Below are positions 15,546 to 24,359 of a stretch of DNA of 64,000 bases, in pieces. Below the pieces are notes generated by a model, which worked only from the letters and a program-made list of their open reading frames with translations, was not told where the DNA came from and ran no database searches. The DNA comes from Haloarcula pellucida (GTDB lineage: Archaea; Halobacteriota; Halobacteria; Halobacteriales; Haloarculaceae). Both the position numbers and the translations under genes were made by a program. Position 1 is the stretch's first letter. Each line of letters starts with the position of its first letter. The stretch spans positions 310,001-374,000 of the forward strand of contig NZ_BMOU01000003.1 in assembly GCF_014647235.1 (NCBI RefSeq). Direction: 5' to 3'.

Positions 15546-18422
15546 ATGGATTGTCGTAAGCGTGTTCGTGATCTCACGGAGGACGAGCGGCGCGATTTCG
15601 TCACCGCGGTCCGGAAACTGAAAGACAGCGGCGAGTACGACAGGTTCGTCAAGACGCACTTCGAGACGGCCTACGAGCAACAGTCGGGGTCCTGGCGTTC
15701 CAAGGGACAGGGGCCACGGAACGACGCCCACGGGGGACCGGCGTTTCTCCCGTGGCACAGGAAGTACATCCGCGAGTTCGAGAAGAAACTCCAAGAGCAG
15801 GTCCCGGGTGTCACGCTGCCGTACTGGGACTGGACAGCGGACGCGGAGAAGTCGGGTTCGTTCGGCCAGCCCGAGGAGATACCGGTACTGAGCGGCGACC
15901 CGAACGACCCGACGGACGGACTGCTCGGTGGGATAACGGAGCTGTCGATCGACGACGATCAGGACGCGTCGAACCACTCGGTCGGACCGGTCGAGGACGG
16001 GCTGGACCCGTCAGATTCGTACGACTGGTGGATCAAATACCGTCACGAGAGAACGCCGCTCGGTGAGGTCTCCCTCGTGGAGTACGACTCCTCGGACGAG
16101 GTGCGGCTCCGGCGGAGTCTCGACCCGGTCGACGATCTGCCCGACGCCGAGACGGTCGAGGCGGCACTGCAGATCGAGAACTTCTACGAGGAAGGATTCG
16201 ACTGGGGAACCCAGTCGTTCCGGAACGTCCTCGAGGGCTGGCAGCCGCCGCCCGCCGATAACTTCGACTCGCCGTCGGACCAGCCATCCAGCAGCGCGTA
16301 CCTGCACAACCAGGGCCACGTCTGGATCGGCGGCGACATGGGTCCGATGACCTCGCCGAACGACCCGATATTCTTCCTGCACCACTGTTTCATCGACAAA
16401 CTCTGGGCGGACTGGCAGGCGCGTCACCCCGACGCCGAGCAGTTCCCGCCGACCAACAGCAACGCGCCCGACGGCCACAAGCTCGGGACCCAGATGCCGC
16501 CGTGGAACATCGACCCTGGAACGACGATCGACTACCGTTCGATGGGATACGTCTACGACGAGTCGCCGCCGCGGGTCGAACTGACGCGACCGGCCGGGTC
16601 GCCCACCACGCTCGCTTTCAACGACGTCCCTGAAGGTCGCGAAACCTCGCGAGCGGCGGTCTTCGAGGTCGTCGGCTGCGAGACGTCCGTCACCCTCGAA
16701 GTCGAGGACGTGACCGCCCCCTTCTCGGTCAAACCGGCTATGAAGACCAGGACACACTCGACCGACGCGGAGACGGCCCAGACGGAGGCGAACGTCTGGC
16801 TCACCTACACCGGACAGTCGCCGGGGACGAACGCCTCGGGGTCGGCGACGATCTACTGCCCCGAGACCGACGAGCGCTGGACGGTCCAGCTGACGGCCAA
16901 CACCATCTCCGAACCGACCGCGGGAGTCGCGGTAGTGCTGGACGAGTCCGGGAGCATGGCCTCGGCGTCGGGCGACGGCAACCGCACCCGGGTACAGGTG
17001 CTCCGGGACGCCGCCGAGGTGTTCCTCGACCTGCTGCCAGCGGGCAACAGCCTCGGCATCGCGACGTTTCACTCCGACGCGTCGCCGGCGCTGTCGATGC
17101 GGCAACTCGGCGGACAAGGCTCGTCGGCCCGCTCGGACGCGCGGACGACGATCAGGGCACTCTCACCGACGGAACCCGACCCCGCGACCGACGCCGGATA
17201 CACCTCGATAGGTGACGGCGTCATCACCGGCCGGTCGCTCCTCTCGGCGGCTTCGGACGTCGACGAGCGGGCCATGGTGGTGTTCACGGACGGTCGCGAG
17301 AACCGGCCAGAGTACATCGCCGACCTCGAACCCAGTGGGACGGACGACCAGACGTTCGCGGTCGGTCTCGGCACGCCCTCGCAGGTGCGTCCGAACGCGC
17401 TCCAGCGGCTCACGAACGCCGGCGGCCCCGACGAAGGGTACGTGCTCGTCAGCGGGCAGCTCTCTGACGACGACCGGTTCCTGCTCGATAAGTACTTCCT
17501 GCAGGTGCTCGCCGGCATCACCAACCGCGAGGTGGTCGTCGACCCGCAGGGCCGTCTCCGACCCGAGTCCGAGACGAGCGACGGCGTCCTCAGTATGCCA
17601 TTCGACGTATCGAGCGCCGACCTCGGCGTCGACGTGGTGGTGCTATCGCCGGGCGAACACGTCTTCGACGTGGCGGTCGAGACGCCCGACGGCGTCGTTC
17701 TCGAACCCGGCGACATGACGGGCTCAGGCGGCCAGTTCGTCGACGGCGAGCGGGTCGACGCCTTCAGGCTCCAGTTGCCCTACGACACCGGCGAAGGACA
17801 GGCCCGTGCTGGCGAGTGGACAGTCCACCTGCGGATCAACGAGAAGGGGTTCGACCGGTATCTCGGTCAACTCGAGGAGACGAACATCGACGAGTACGAA
17901 CGGACCATCGCCAGCGGAGTCCCGTACAATCTGTCGGTCAACGCCCGGAGCAACCTGTCGCTCGACGCCTCGGTCCAGCAGTCGAGTTTCGAGCCGGGCA
18001 GTTCGCTAGCACTGACCGCCGCACTGGACGAATCGGGACTGCCGCTGTCGGATGCGACGGTCACCGCCGACCACGTCCGTCCCGACGGCACTCGCCAGAC
18101 GGTCCGGCTGGCACGCACAGAACCCGGGACCTTCGCAGCGAACGTCGACGACGCCGCCGAAGGGCGCCACGCCTTCCGAGTGCAGGTCGAGGGAACCACG
18201 CTGAGCGGCGACCCCTTCACCCGCGAATCGCTCGCGACGGGATCGGTCTGGACCGGTGGCGACGACCCGCTCCCGAGCAGGAAGGGAACGGGCGGCGGCG
18301 ACACGCTGTCGGAACTGCTGCCCTGTCTGATCCGCAACGATGCCCTCGAAGAGTACTTCCACGAGAACGGGATCGATCCGGAGATCGTCCGCGAGTGTCT
18401 CGAACGGACCGGGGGGAACTGA
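15546..18422 (+). CDS. Tyrosinase-VWA fusion protein
   Basis: The 958-aa protein opens with a type-3 copper domain (about 10-300). CuA histidines are 38, 62 and 71 (HGGPAFLPWHRKY) and CuB histidines are 254, 258 and the pair 279-280 (HNQGHVW ... PIFFLHHCFID). A beta-rich linker (about 330-450) follows, then a VWA domain with a complete MIDAS start (VVLDESGSM, Asp466-x-Ser-x-Ser) to about 655, two Ig-like regions (about 660-880), and a short helical tail with two Cys (LLPCLIRN, IVRECLERT). Tyrosinases oxidise phenols to quinones. VWA domains bind proteins through metal. I see no signal peptide or TM helix, so it seems cytoplasmic unless exported by another route. Confidence 0.9.
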   Translation: MDCRKRVRDLTEDERRDFVTAVRKLKDSGEYDRFVKTHFETAYEQQSGSWRSKGQGPRNDAHGGPAFLPWHRKYIREFEKKLQEQVPGVTLPYWDWTADAEKSGSFGQPEEIPVLSGDPNDPTDGLLGGITELSIDDDQDASNHSVGPVEDGLDPSDSYDWWIKYRHERTPLGEVSLVEYDSSDEVRLRRSLDPVDDLPDAETVEAALQIENFYEEGFDWGTQSFRNVLEGWQPPPADNFDSPSDQPSSSAYLHNQGHVWIGGDMGPMTSPNDPIFFLHHCFIDKLWADWQARHPDAEQFPPTNSNAPDGHKLGTQMPPWNIDPGTTIDYRSMGYVYDESPPRVELTRPAGSPTTLAFNDVPEGRETSRAAVFEVVGCETSVTLEVEDVTAPFSVKPAMKTRTHSTDAETAQTEANVWLTYTGQSPGTNASGSATIYCPETDERWTVQLTANTISEPTAGVAVVLDESGSMASASGDGNRTRVQVLRDAAEVFLDLLPAGNSLGIATFHSDASPALSMRQLGGQGSSARSDARTTIRALSPTEPDPATDAGYTSIGDGVITGRSLLSAASDVDERAMVVFTDGRENRPEYIADLEPSGTDDQTFAVGLGTPSQVRPNALQRLTNAGGPDEGYVLVSGQLSDDDRFLLDKYFLQVLAGITNREVVVDPQGRLRPESETSDGVLSMPFDVSSADLGVDVVVLSPGEHVFDVAVETPDGVVLEPGDMTGSGGQFVDGERVDAFRLQLPYDTGEGQARAGEWTVHLRINEKGFDRYLGQLEETNIDEYERTIASGVPYNLSVNARSNLSLDASVQQSSFEPGSSLALTAALDESGLPLSDATVTADHVRPDGTRQTVRLARTEPGTFAANVDDAAEGRHAFRVQVEGTTLSGDPFTRESLATGSVWTGGDDPLPSRKGTGGGDTLSELLPCLIRNDALEEYFHENGIDPEIVRECLERTGGN

Positions 18423-18531
18423 GACGCGCTCGACTCCGCACCCCACCGTCGGCTGACGGCGGCACACGTTTTCGCCGTTTTCGACGGGCTCCGCGAGTGC
18501 TCCGACCGACGACGGATACGAGTATACGGCC

Positions 18532-18581
18532 CTGTTGAAACCCTCAAGCGGTGATCGGTTTCAACAGTCTTGCTGAATACA
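18532..18581 (-). repeat. 50-bp element, copy 2 (right boundary of the tyrosinase segment)
   Basis: On the plus strand it reads CTGTTGAAACC, a 14-nt loop, GGTTTCAACAG (perfect 11-bp stem, 18532-18542 and 18557-18567), and then TGCTGAATACA. Read on the minus strand it matches copy 1 at 14138-14187 in length and at both ends. Because it follows the tyrosinase-VWA stop by 110 nt, the hairpin might also act as a terminator. The rest of 18423-18784 holds no gene I can support. Confidence 0.55.
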
Positions 18582-18784
18582 TCGCGCGTACGTAGATTCA
18601 GCTGGCGTTCAGTTAGAAGGGGTAGTTATCGTTCGGTACAGGGCAATGATGTATCACTGCGGATTACAACCTACCAATCCGTATCGAGCGTCGTGACTGT
18701 GGGGTGTCACTCGATTAGTCAATAGTCGACTTTGCGTGAAATTGTTGAGGATCTAATGGGTTTGCCACTGTATCGCTATGTGCC

Positions 18785-19039
18785 ATGCCACTATTCATGG
18801 ACGTCCACAGAGATGTAGACGCCAGTGTCGAAGACGTTGTAGAGGCTCACAAGAAAGACGTCGAGGCCCAGGAGAAACACGGGGTGAAATACCTGAACTA
18901 CTGGGTCGACGAGGACGAAGGTGCCGTCTTCTGTCTGTTCGAAGGCCCAAGCAAAGAAGCGGGTGAGAAAGTTCACGAAGAAGCACACGGTCTCACCGCA
19001 GACGAGATCTTCGAGGTTGAGCAGGGCAAGGGGAGCTGA
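18785..19039 (+). CDS. DUF4242 small protein (SCO4226-like)
   Basis: The 84-aa protein (MPLFMDVHRDVD, VKYLNYWVDEDEGAVFCLFE, EEAHGLTADEIFEV) matches DUF4242, a ferredoxin-like fold family in which the Streptomyces member binds nickel. The conserved His/Cys/Glu pattern is present. Five nucleotides separate it from the cupin gene downstream, so they form an operon. The upstream ATG at 18779 is in another frame and is ignored. Confidence 0.8.
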   Translation: MPLFMDVHRDVDASVEDVVEAHKKDVEAQEKHGVKYLNYWVDEDEGAVFCLFEGPSKEAGEKVHEEAHGLTADEIFEVEQGKGS

Positions 19040-19044
19040 AACCA

Positions 19045-19437
19045 ATGAAAGTAGCGAAAGAAGATATCCCGGCCAGAATCGACACCCCAGCCGCTATCGC
19101 TCGCCACCAACCGGATTTCGGTGATGCAACCGACTATGGTCACATCGCCGCGGAATATTTCACGCTCACAGAAGGGACCGATATCTCCACACTCCTTGAC
19201 GGACTGGAAAACGACCTTTGCCAGTGTCCTCACTGGGGATATGTCGTAAGCGGCGAACTGACTGTCACTTATACCGACGGCAGTGAAGAAGTAGACAGAG
19301 GCGGCGATATGTTCTATTGGCCGCCGGGGCATACGCTCCGAGCCGGCGAAGATACCGACTTCGTTTTATTTAGTCCACAACACGAACACGGGGAGGTCAT
19401 CGCTCACATTCGGAACAAAATGGAAGAGAGTGCGTAA
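19045..19437 (+). CDS. Cupin-domain protein
   Basis: The 130-aa single cupin has motif 1 with an altered metal set (CPHWGYVVSGELTVTY, one His) and motif 2 DMFYWPPGHTLRAGED. Because only some of the usual His/Glu metal ligands are seen, it may bind a ligand rather than act as a dioxygenase. It is cotranscribed with the DUF4242 gene. The function is not determinable. Confidence 0.75.
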   Translation: MKVAKEDIPARIDTPAAIARHQPDFGDATDYGHIAAEYFTLTEGTDISTLLDGLENDLCQCPHWGYVVSGELTVTYTDGSEEVDRGGDMFYWPPGHTLRAGEDTDFVLFSPQHEHGEVIAHIRNKMEESA

Positions 19438-19548
19438 GGACAGTCCACTCCACCGTTCATCTGGGCGGTACCGTTCCAGTCAGGAAGGCGGGCCACCCAT
19501 CAGCCGAATCTCCCCAACTCTGTAAGATCACCCTGTGGAACAGTTACC

Positions 19549-19701
19549 CACCTGTGGCTCCCGGAGGCCGACCGCGAGTTCTACTTCGGACAGCGCGAGA
19601 TCTATACCCAGGAGGCACACGAGCAGAGTGGCTACGCCGCGTCCGACTTCGAGGTGACGAGGCGCGAAGAGCCAACCGACGTCGTAACTGTTGTCTCGTG
19701 A
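19549..19701 (+). pseudogene. C-terminal gene relic
   Basis: A 50-codon stretch (HLWLPEADREFYFGQREIYT ... FEVTRREEPTDVVTVVS) ends at TGA 19699-19701 with typical haloarchaeal composition but no start upstream. It is the tail of a lost gene that I do not recognise. Downstream, 19702-19873 contains another protein-like frame (MCPFRVAGCGMGSFKPG ... ICQRDVQYHSPNGRLW) that runs into the antisense of the next gene; it could be a further fragment. The gap 19438-19873 therefore looks like a graveyard rather than a regulatory region. Confidence 0.35.
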
Positions 19702-19873
19702 GATGTGTCCGTTTCGTGTCGCGGGTTGCGGTATGGGCTCGTTCAAACCCGGACACATCGATGCCGGTGACACCGTTGACTGGCAAATCTGCCAGCGAGA
19801 CGTTCAGTACCACTCGCCAAATGGCCGTCTCTGGGCGGTCGAACGCCGCTACTCCGGGCGAGTGCGAAGCGAC

Positions 19874-20974
19874 TCAATCCTCCGGGGTCGGGGTAGCGAC
19901 GGCCGGTCCCTCGGTGGCCGCATCGCGGATGGATTCGAGCAGTCGCATCGTCCACCCGGCCTCGGTCAGCGGAATCGGCATCGGGTCGTCGTTCAGGATG
20001 GCGCTTGCCTCCTCGTCGAACTGGTAGTAGTGTTCGTTCAGCTCTTTTTGAATCGGCCACTCGCCGAACGCTGCCCGCTCGGCGACGGCACGGGCGTTCT
20101 GGGCGGTTCCCCACACGCGGTCGCCCGCGCGGTCGAGGTTGTTCAGCGCCCGCCCTATCGACGACCCGCTGTAGTCCCGGTCTAGCGAGACGAGCGTCTG
20201 TGAGACGATGTCGGCGACGAGCGTCCCCTCCTCGCCGTGGACGTAGACCACCTTGTTCGGGATGCCCCCGCCCATGAGGGTCGCGCTGCACTGCACGTCG
20301 TCCTGACTGACGTACTGCAACTGGACGGTATCGTAGCCGAAATCGCGGTCGTACTCGCGGTGGCAACTGGTCTGGACCTGTATCGCTGACTCGTCGCGAG
20401 GGTAGCCACCGGCACGCAGGAGGATGTAAAGCGGGTGCGGGAGTCCCTCCTCGAACTCGCCGCCCAGCAGTTCGAAGGCCCACTCGCCGCGCATGACCGC
20501 GTCCGGCGGGGTGTCTCCGGTGTGGATGTGGTCGACGGCCCGGACCTGACCGACGTCGCCGCGTTCGACCCGCCGGGTCAGTGCCCGCATTACGGGCGTC
20601 AGGTTGTGGTTGTGGACCGCGCTCACGCGCACGTCGTACTCGCGGGCCGCACTCGCTAGACGCTCGTACTCGTCGACGGTCTCCGTGATCGGCTTCTCGA
20701 TTAACACGGGAATCCCGCGCTCGACCGCCCCGAGCGCGAGTTCGAGGTGGGTCTGGACCGGCGTACACAGGTGGACCCACTCGACGTCGGCCTCGTCCAG
20801 CATCCGCTCGTAGTCGGTGTAGACGGCCGCGTCGTTGTCGGCCGCCATCGCACGGGCCCGCCGTTCCTCGATGTCACAGACCGCGACCAGCGCTGTCTGG
20901 GGACAGGCGACGATTCCATCGAGGTGCGTTTCCGACACGACGCCGCCGCCGACCACTGCTGTCCGGAGTGTCAT
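19874..20974 (-). CDS. Gfo/Idh/MocA-family oxidoreductase
   Basis: The 366-aa protein has an N-terminal Rossmann fold (TAVVGGGVVSETHLDGI, acidic end of strand 2 AVCDIEERRA) and the family motif LIEKPITETVDEYERL, followed by the alpha-beta C-terminal domain with HNHNLTPVMRAL. These enzymes oxidise or reduce sugars, inositols and related compounds with NAD(P). It is 121 nt downstream of the asparagine-synthase-like gene on the same strand. Such a pair is common in surface-glycan or natural-product loci. The substrate is unknown. Confidence 0.88.
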   Translation of the reverse strand: MTLRTAVVGGGVVSETHLDGIVACPQTALVAVCDIEERRARAMAADNDAAVYTDYERMLDEADVEWVHLCTPVQTHLELALGAVERGIPVLIEKPITETVDEYERLASAAREYDVRVSAVHNHNLTPVMRALTRRVERGDVGQVRAVDHIHTGDTPPDAVMRGEWAFELLGGEFEEGLPHPLYILLRAGGYPRDESAIQVQTSCHREYDRDFGYDTVQLQYVSQDDVQCSATLMGGGIPNKVVYVHGEEGTLVADIVSQTLVSLDRDYSGSSIGRALNNLDRAGDRVWGTAQNARAVAERAAFGEWPIQKELNEHYYQFDEEASAILNDDPMPIPLTEAGWTMRLLESIRDAATEGPAVATPTPED

Positions 20975-21095
20975 CGTCTCCGGTGTTCGTCGGTGCCCCC
21001 ATTGTTATAGAGCGCCAACTCCGCTCAGACAGGCGCCGACGACACCACTCTCCGGCGGCCAGCAACCGGGTCGAGCAGTCCACGCCGCTTCGGCG

Positions 21096-22916
21096 TCAGT
21101 CCGTGGCACGCGGGGTGGTCGCCTCCGCGTCGGCGATCTCGGCGACGCCGACGGTGTCGGCGTACTCCTGCAGCCAGCACTCGACGGTCGTCACCACCGA
21201 GAGCGCGTGCAGGTGACCGGCCTGCCCCTGCTTGTGTTCTCGCTGAAGTCTCCGGAGTGTGGTCTCGTCGAACACGTCTCGGTCGCAGGCGTCGTCTATC
21301 CAGCCGTCGATGATCTGCCGGACCGCCTCGTTCTCCCGGTACCAGGCCCCGAAGTGTCCCTCTGGACGACCATCGCCCAGTAGCTTCCAGCCGACGCGCT
21401 TAGCGACGAACGTAACGTCGTGTTGCCACATCGGGCGGGTCAGTGGCAGGCGCGTCCGCTCGTAGGGAATCCCGGCCTGTCCGGGGTCCATCTCGTTGAT
21501 GACGTCCTGTTTCAACGGTGCCATCGAACGCGGGATGCGCCCGTTCGTGCCCGGCACGTACCCGATGCGGAACTGTCTGTGCGGCATCTTCGCCAGGTGG
21601 TCTAACAGCGACCGGTCGATCCAGGGGAGTCGCATCCCGACCTGACTCCGGTAGAGTTCGCTCGACCGGAAGTGCGTGTTCGAACAGAAGTTGCGGTACC
21701 ACACGTCCATCACGGTCTCGGTTTGTGAGTCTCCTTCGCTCTCGGTGAGTTCGGTTTCGATAGTGTCGTGCGGGTCGGCGTCGCCGGCCACGAGGTTCCT
21801 GATGGTGTCTCTCCCGACACTTCCACCGAGACGCCTGATGCCCTCGAAGGCCGAGTCGACGCCAGTCAAGTGGTAGAGCCAGGGCTGCTCGCCGAACAGT
21901 TCTCCCTGCGGGGCCGCCTCCATCACGATGTCGGTCCTGTCGTGGAGTCGGTCCATGATGTAGTCGGGGTGGAGATACACCGTCCACGGCTTGAGCCCGC
22001 TGGTGACCCTGATACCGCGTTTGACCTGCTTTGCGAAGTCGCCGGGTTCGAAGACGACCCGCTCGTTGTCCGCGTCCAGATGGTCCGCAACCTGCCGGGC
22101 GATTTTGACGTTGCTCCCGTCCCGTGGGTTGCTGTCATACGTCAACGTGTCGAACTCGACGTCCTGCTCGGCTAGTGCCGCCGCCAGCGTCCGGCTGTCC
22201 AGTCCGCCCGAGAGCCACAGGCTCACGTCACCCGTCAGCGTGTCGGCCACGTTGCCGACCGCCTCGCGGTACCGCTCGACGGTCTCCTCGACGTACCCCT
22301 CGACGGGTTTCGTCCCGTAGTCCGGTTGCCAGTACCGCTCGGTCGTGACCGTCCCGTCGTCCGTCAGCAGGGTCGCCGGGCGGAGCGCCGACACTTCTTC
22401 TAGCAGCGTCTTCTCGCCGAGAACGCCGCCAAAGGAGAGCATGTCACCGACCGCACGCGGGTCCACAGAGAGGGTATCGAGGTGGTCGGCGACGGCCCCG
22501 ACTTGCGAGGCCACCACCAGTCCGTCATCCGTCTCGGCGTAGAAACAGGGCCGCGAGCACAGCAGGTCGCTGGCGACCAGCACGCGCCCGTCGGCGTCGA
22601 CACACGCCACCAGGAACGGCCCGTTCAATTCGGGCAGAACCTCGCGTGGTCGCTCTAAGAGCGCGCTGAGCAGGGCCTGATCGGTCCCGTATCCGAGGTC
22701 CGCTCGGTTCGAGACGACACCGTGGACGACGCCCGCTCGACCGTCCGCTCGCAAGACTGTGTGGCCTTCGGGGTCCTTCGCCCCGTGGTGGACCAGTCCC
22801 AGTTCGGTCCCCCCTGCCGTGACCGTTTCGACCTCGTACCACGGTTCCTGATGGAGTGATTCGACGAGTGATTCGGCGGTTGCAGTGGGCCCGCTGGCGA
22901 CGACGATGCCAACCAT
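21096..22916 (-). CDS. Asparagine-synthase-like amide/lactam-forming enzyme lacking the glutaminase Cys
   Basis: From ATG 22916 the protein is about 606 aa; an upstream GTG would add 19 residues that spoil the Ntn start. The N-terminal domain keeps the class II glutamine amidotransferase fold but starts MVGIVVASG, so residue 2 is Val where AsnB has the catalytic Cys. The C-terminal domain has the PP-loop LWLSGGLDSRTLAAAL. Proteins with the synthase site but no Cys2, such as beta-lactam synthetases, adenylate a carboxylate and close or join an amide using another amine. The neighbours do not decide the substrate. It may be either a surface-polymer or a small-molecule enzyme. Confidence 0.82.
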   Translation of the reverse strand: MVGIVVASGPTATAESLVESLHQEPWYEVETVTAGGTELGLVHHGAKDPEGHTVLRADGRAGVVHGVVSNRADLGYGTDQALLSALLERPREVLPELNGPFLVACVDADGRVLVASDLLCSRPCFYAETDDGLVVASQVGAVADHLDTLSVDPRAVGDMLSFGGVLGEKTLLEEVSALRPATLLTDDGTVTTERYWQPDYGTKPVEGYVEETVERYREAVGNVADTLTGDVSLWLSGGLDSRTLAAALAEQDVEFDTLTYDSNPRDGSNVKIARQVADHLDADNERVVFEPGDFAKQVKRGIRVTSGLKPWTVYLHPDYIMDRLHDRTDIVMEAAPQGELFGEQPWLYHLTGVDSAFEGIRRLGGSVGRDTIRNLVAGDADPHDTIETELTESEGDSQTETVMDVWYRNFCSNTHFRSSELYRSQVGMRLPWIDRSLLDHLAKMPHRQFRIGYVPGTNGRIPRSMAPLKQDVINEMDPGQAGIPYERTRLPLTRPMWQHDVTFVAKRVGWKLLGDGRPEGHFGAWYRENEAVRQIIDGWIDDACDRDVFDETTLRRLQREHKQGQAGHLHALSVVTTVECWLQEYADTVGVAEIADAEATTPRATD

Positions 22917-23014
22917 AGCCGTGGTGTGACGAAGTGCTACGATTGTTATGCGGCGTATTCGAAGTCGTCCCACAGTGAAAGAAACGGCCGTAGGAGCTGT
23001 CTAACTCGGCGAGT

Positions 23015-23389
23015 TTGCGAAGCGACGGCGGGTTGCTCCAACAGCGCGGGCCCCGGTTGGTCTACGAACCGAACCAGTCGGCCGAGCCCGCTGGGACGGA
23101 ACGAGACGACTCCTTCTATCAGACCGTCTCGAAAGAACTCGTCGCCGATACCGTCGAGACAGACTGCGGCGTACTCGGTGCGAGAACCCGACCGGCGGTT
23201 TCCATGCTGACTGGAGGCGGTTCCACGGTGTGTCGAATTAGCGACGCGGCCGACGGCGGCTGTATTCCCGGACAGCGAGCCGGTGTGGGAACGCCATCGA
23301 CTCGTCTGAATGCGGTGGTCGAGGCAGATAGCGGGTTTGCCGTGGGTGGTGCAGTCGTACTCAGTCCCGTCTCGGGACGACGCGATTGA
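23015..23389 (+). pseudogene. Uncertain open frame in a 779-nt region without a clear gene
   Basis: The region 22917-23695 has no recognisable gene. One plus frame from TTG 23015 to TGA 23389 has good codon use (RLVYEPNQSAEPAGTERDDS ... QTVSKELVADTVETDCGVLG) but it is not acidic toward the end and has no ATG. A further 26-codon frame starts at ATG 23449 (MADTRRRRRLPNPNGDPFS). Both look like leftovers of older genes. I do not recognise a family for either. Confidence 0.25.
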
Positions 23390-23695
23390 CGCTCGGAACG
23401 TCCAACACTAACAGAGGTACGGTTGAAATACCACCAGATTGTCAAAGATGGCCGACACACGACGACGTCGACGGCTACCGAACCCGAACGGCGATCCGTT
23501 CAGTCCAGTCGAGGTCGAGACGATGTAGACGAGTCGGCCACCATCGCCTCGGGGGACGTCCCGTATGGAAACTGTTGTGATACGGGTCCCGGCGCGGTCA
23601 GTCCCGCGTCGATACGTTGCGATGCGGTTGTCCGTGCTCCAACCACACCACGCTGCGTGCTGCTGACTGAGACGGTGTGCTACTGCCTGTCGCTG

Positions 23696-24184
23696 TCATT
23701 CGTCTGGACGGTCACGAACGAACGTCACTGGACACGGTGCGTTCAACATCACTTCCTGTGCAGTGCTCCCGAAGATAGCCTTCCCCGCCGGAGAGCGCTG
23801 TCGCCCACCGATGACCACCCGATCGGCATCGACATCTTTGGCGATCGAGACGACCCCTTCACCGCTGGTCCCGGTCGTGGCACGCGGTTCACACTCGATT
23901 GCACGCTGTTCGAATTGGTCCGTTATTTCCTGTGTGATCGCCATCCGTGCAGCCAACTCGTCGGGTTTGACCTCCGCTGTGGGCGTGTCCAACATCTGTT
24001 CGACGACTTCCTTGTAGGACTGTGCATCGAACACGTGGGCGATGATGACCCGCGTGTTCTCCGGGGACGCGATCTCACACACTGTCTCGATAAGCGCCGT
24101 AACACGAGTGTCATCGCGGTTACCGACGGCGAGCACCACGGTATCGAGTGGCCGAACACTCGGGCTTCTGGTGTCTACACACAT
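23696..24184 (-). CDS. Universal stress protein (UspA family)
   Basis: The 162-aa protein has the Usp fold: an N-terminal strand VVLAVGNRDDTRVTALIETV and the C-terminal ATP-binding signature VIGGRQRSPAGKAIFGSTAQ followed by PCPVTFVR. The G-2x-G-9x-G-S/T pattern is complete, so it probably binds ATP. It is a single gene, divergent from the acyl-CoA-dependent aldehyde dehydrogenase across 175 nt. Confidence 0.9.
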   Translation of the reverse strand: MCVDTRSPSVRPLDTVVLAVGNRDDTRVTALIETVCEIASPENTRVIIAHVFDAQSYKEVVEQMLDTPTAEVKPDELAARMAITQEITDQFEQRAIECEPRATTGTSGEGVVSIAKDVDADRVVIGGRQRSPAGKAIFGSTAQEVMLNAPCPVTFVRDRPDE

Positions 24185-24359
24185 TTGGTTAGGCGCAACG
24201 ATCTGTAGCTGTAAATATTCTCTCTTCTATTTACTACCTTCATAGTAATTATTCGGAGTGGATGTCGGCGCGGGTCGCCGCACCGTTCTTCAGCACGGGC
24301 CGGATGGCATATATTTCTATTAGAAAGTGTTAAAATGAATCGTAGAGAAGGCGGTTACA

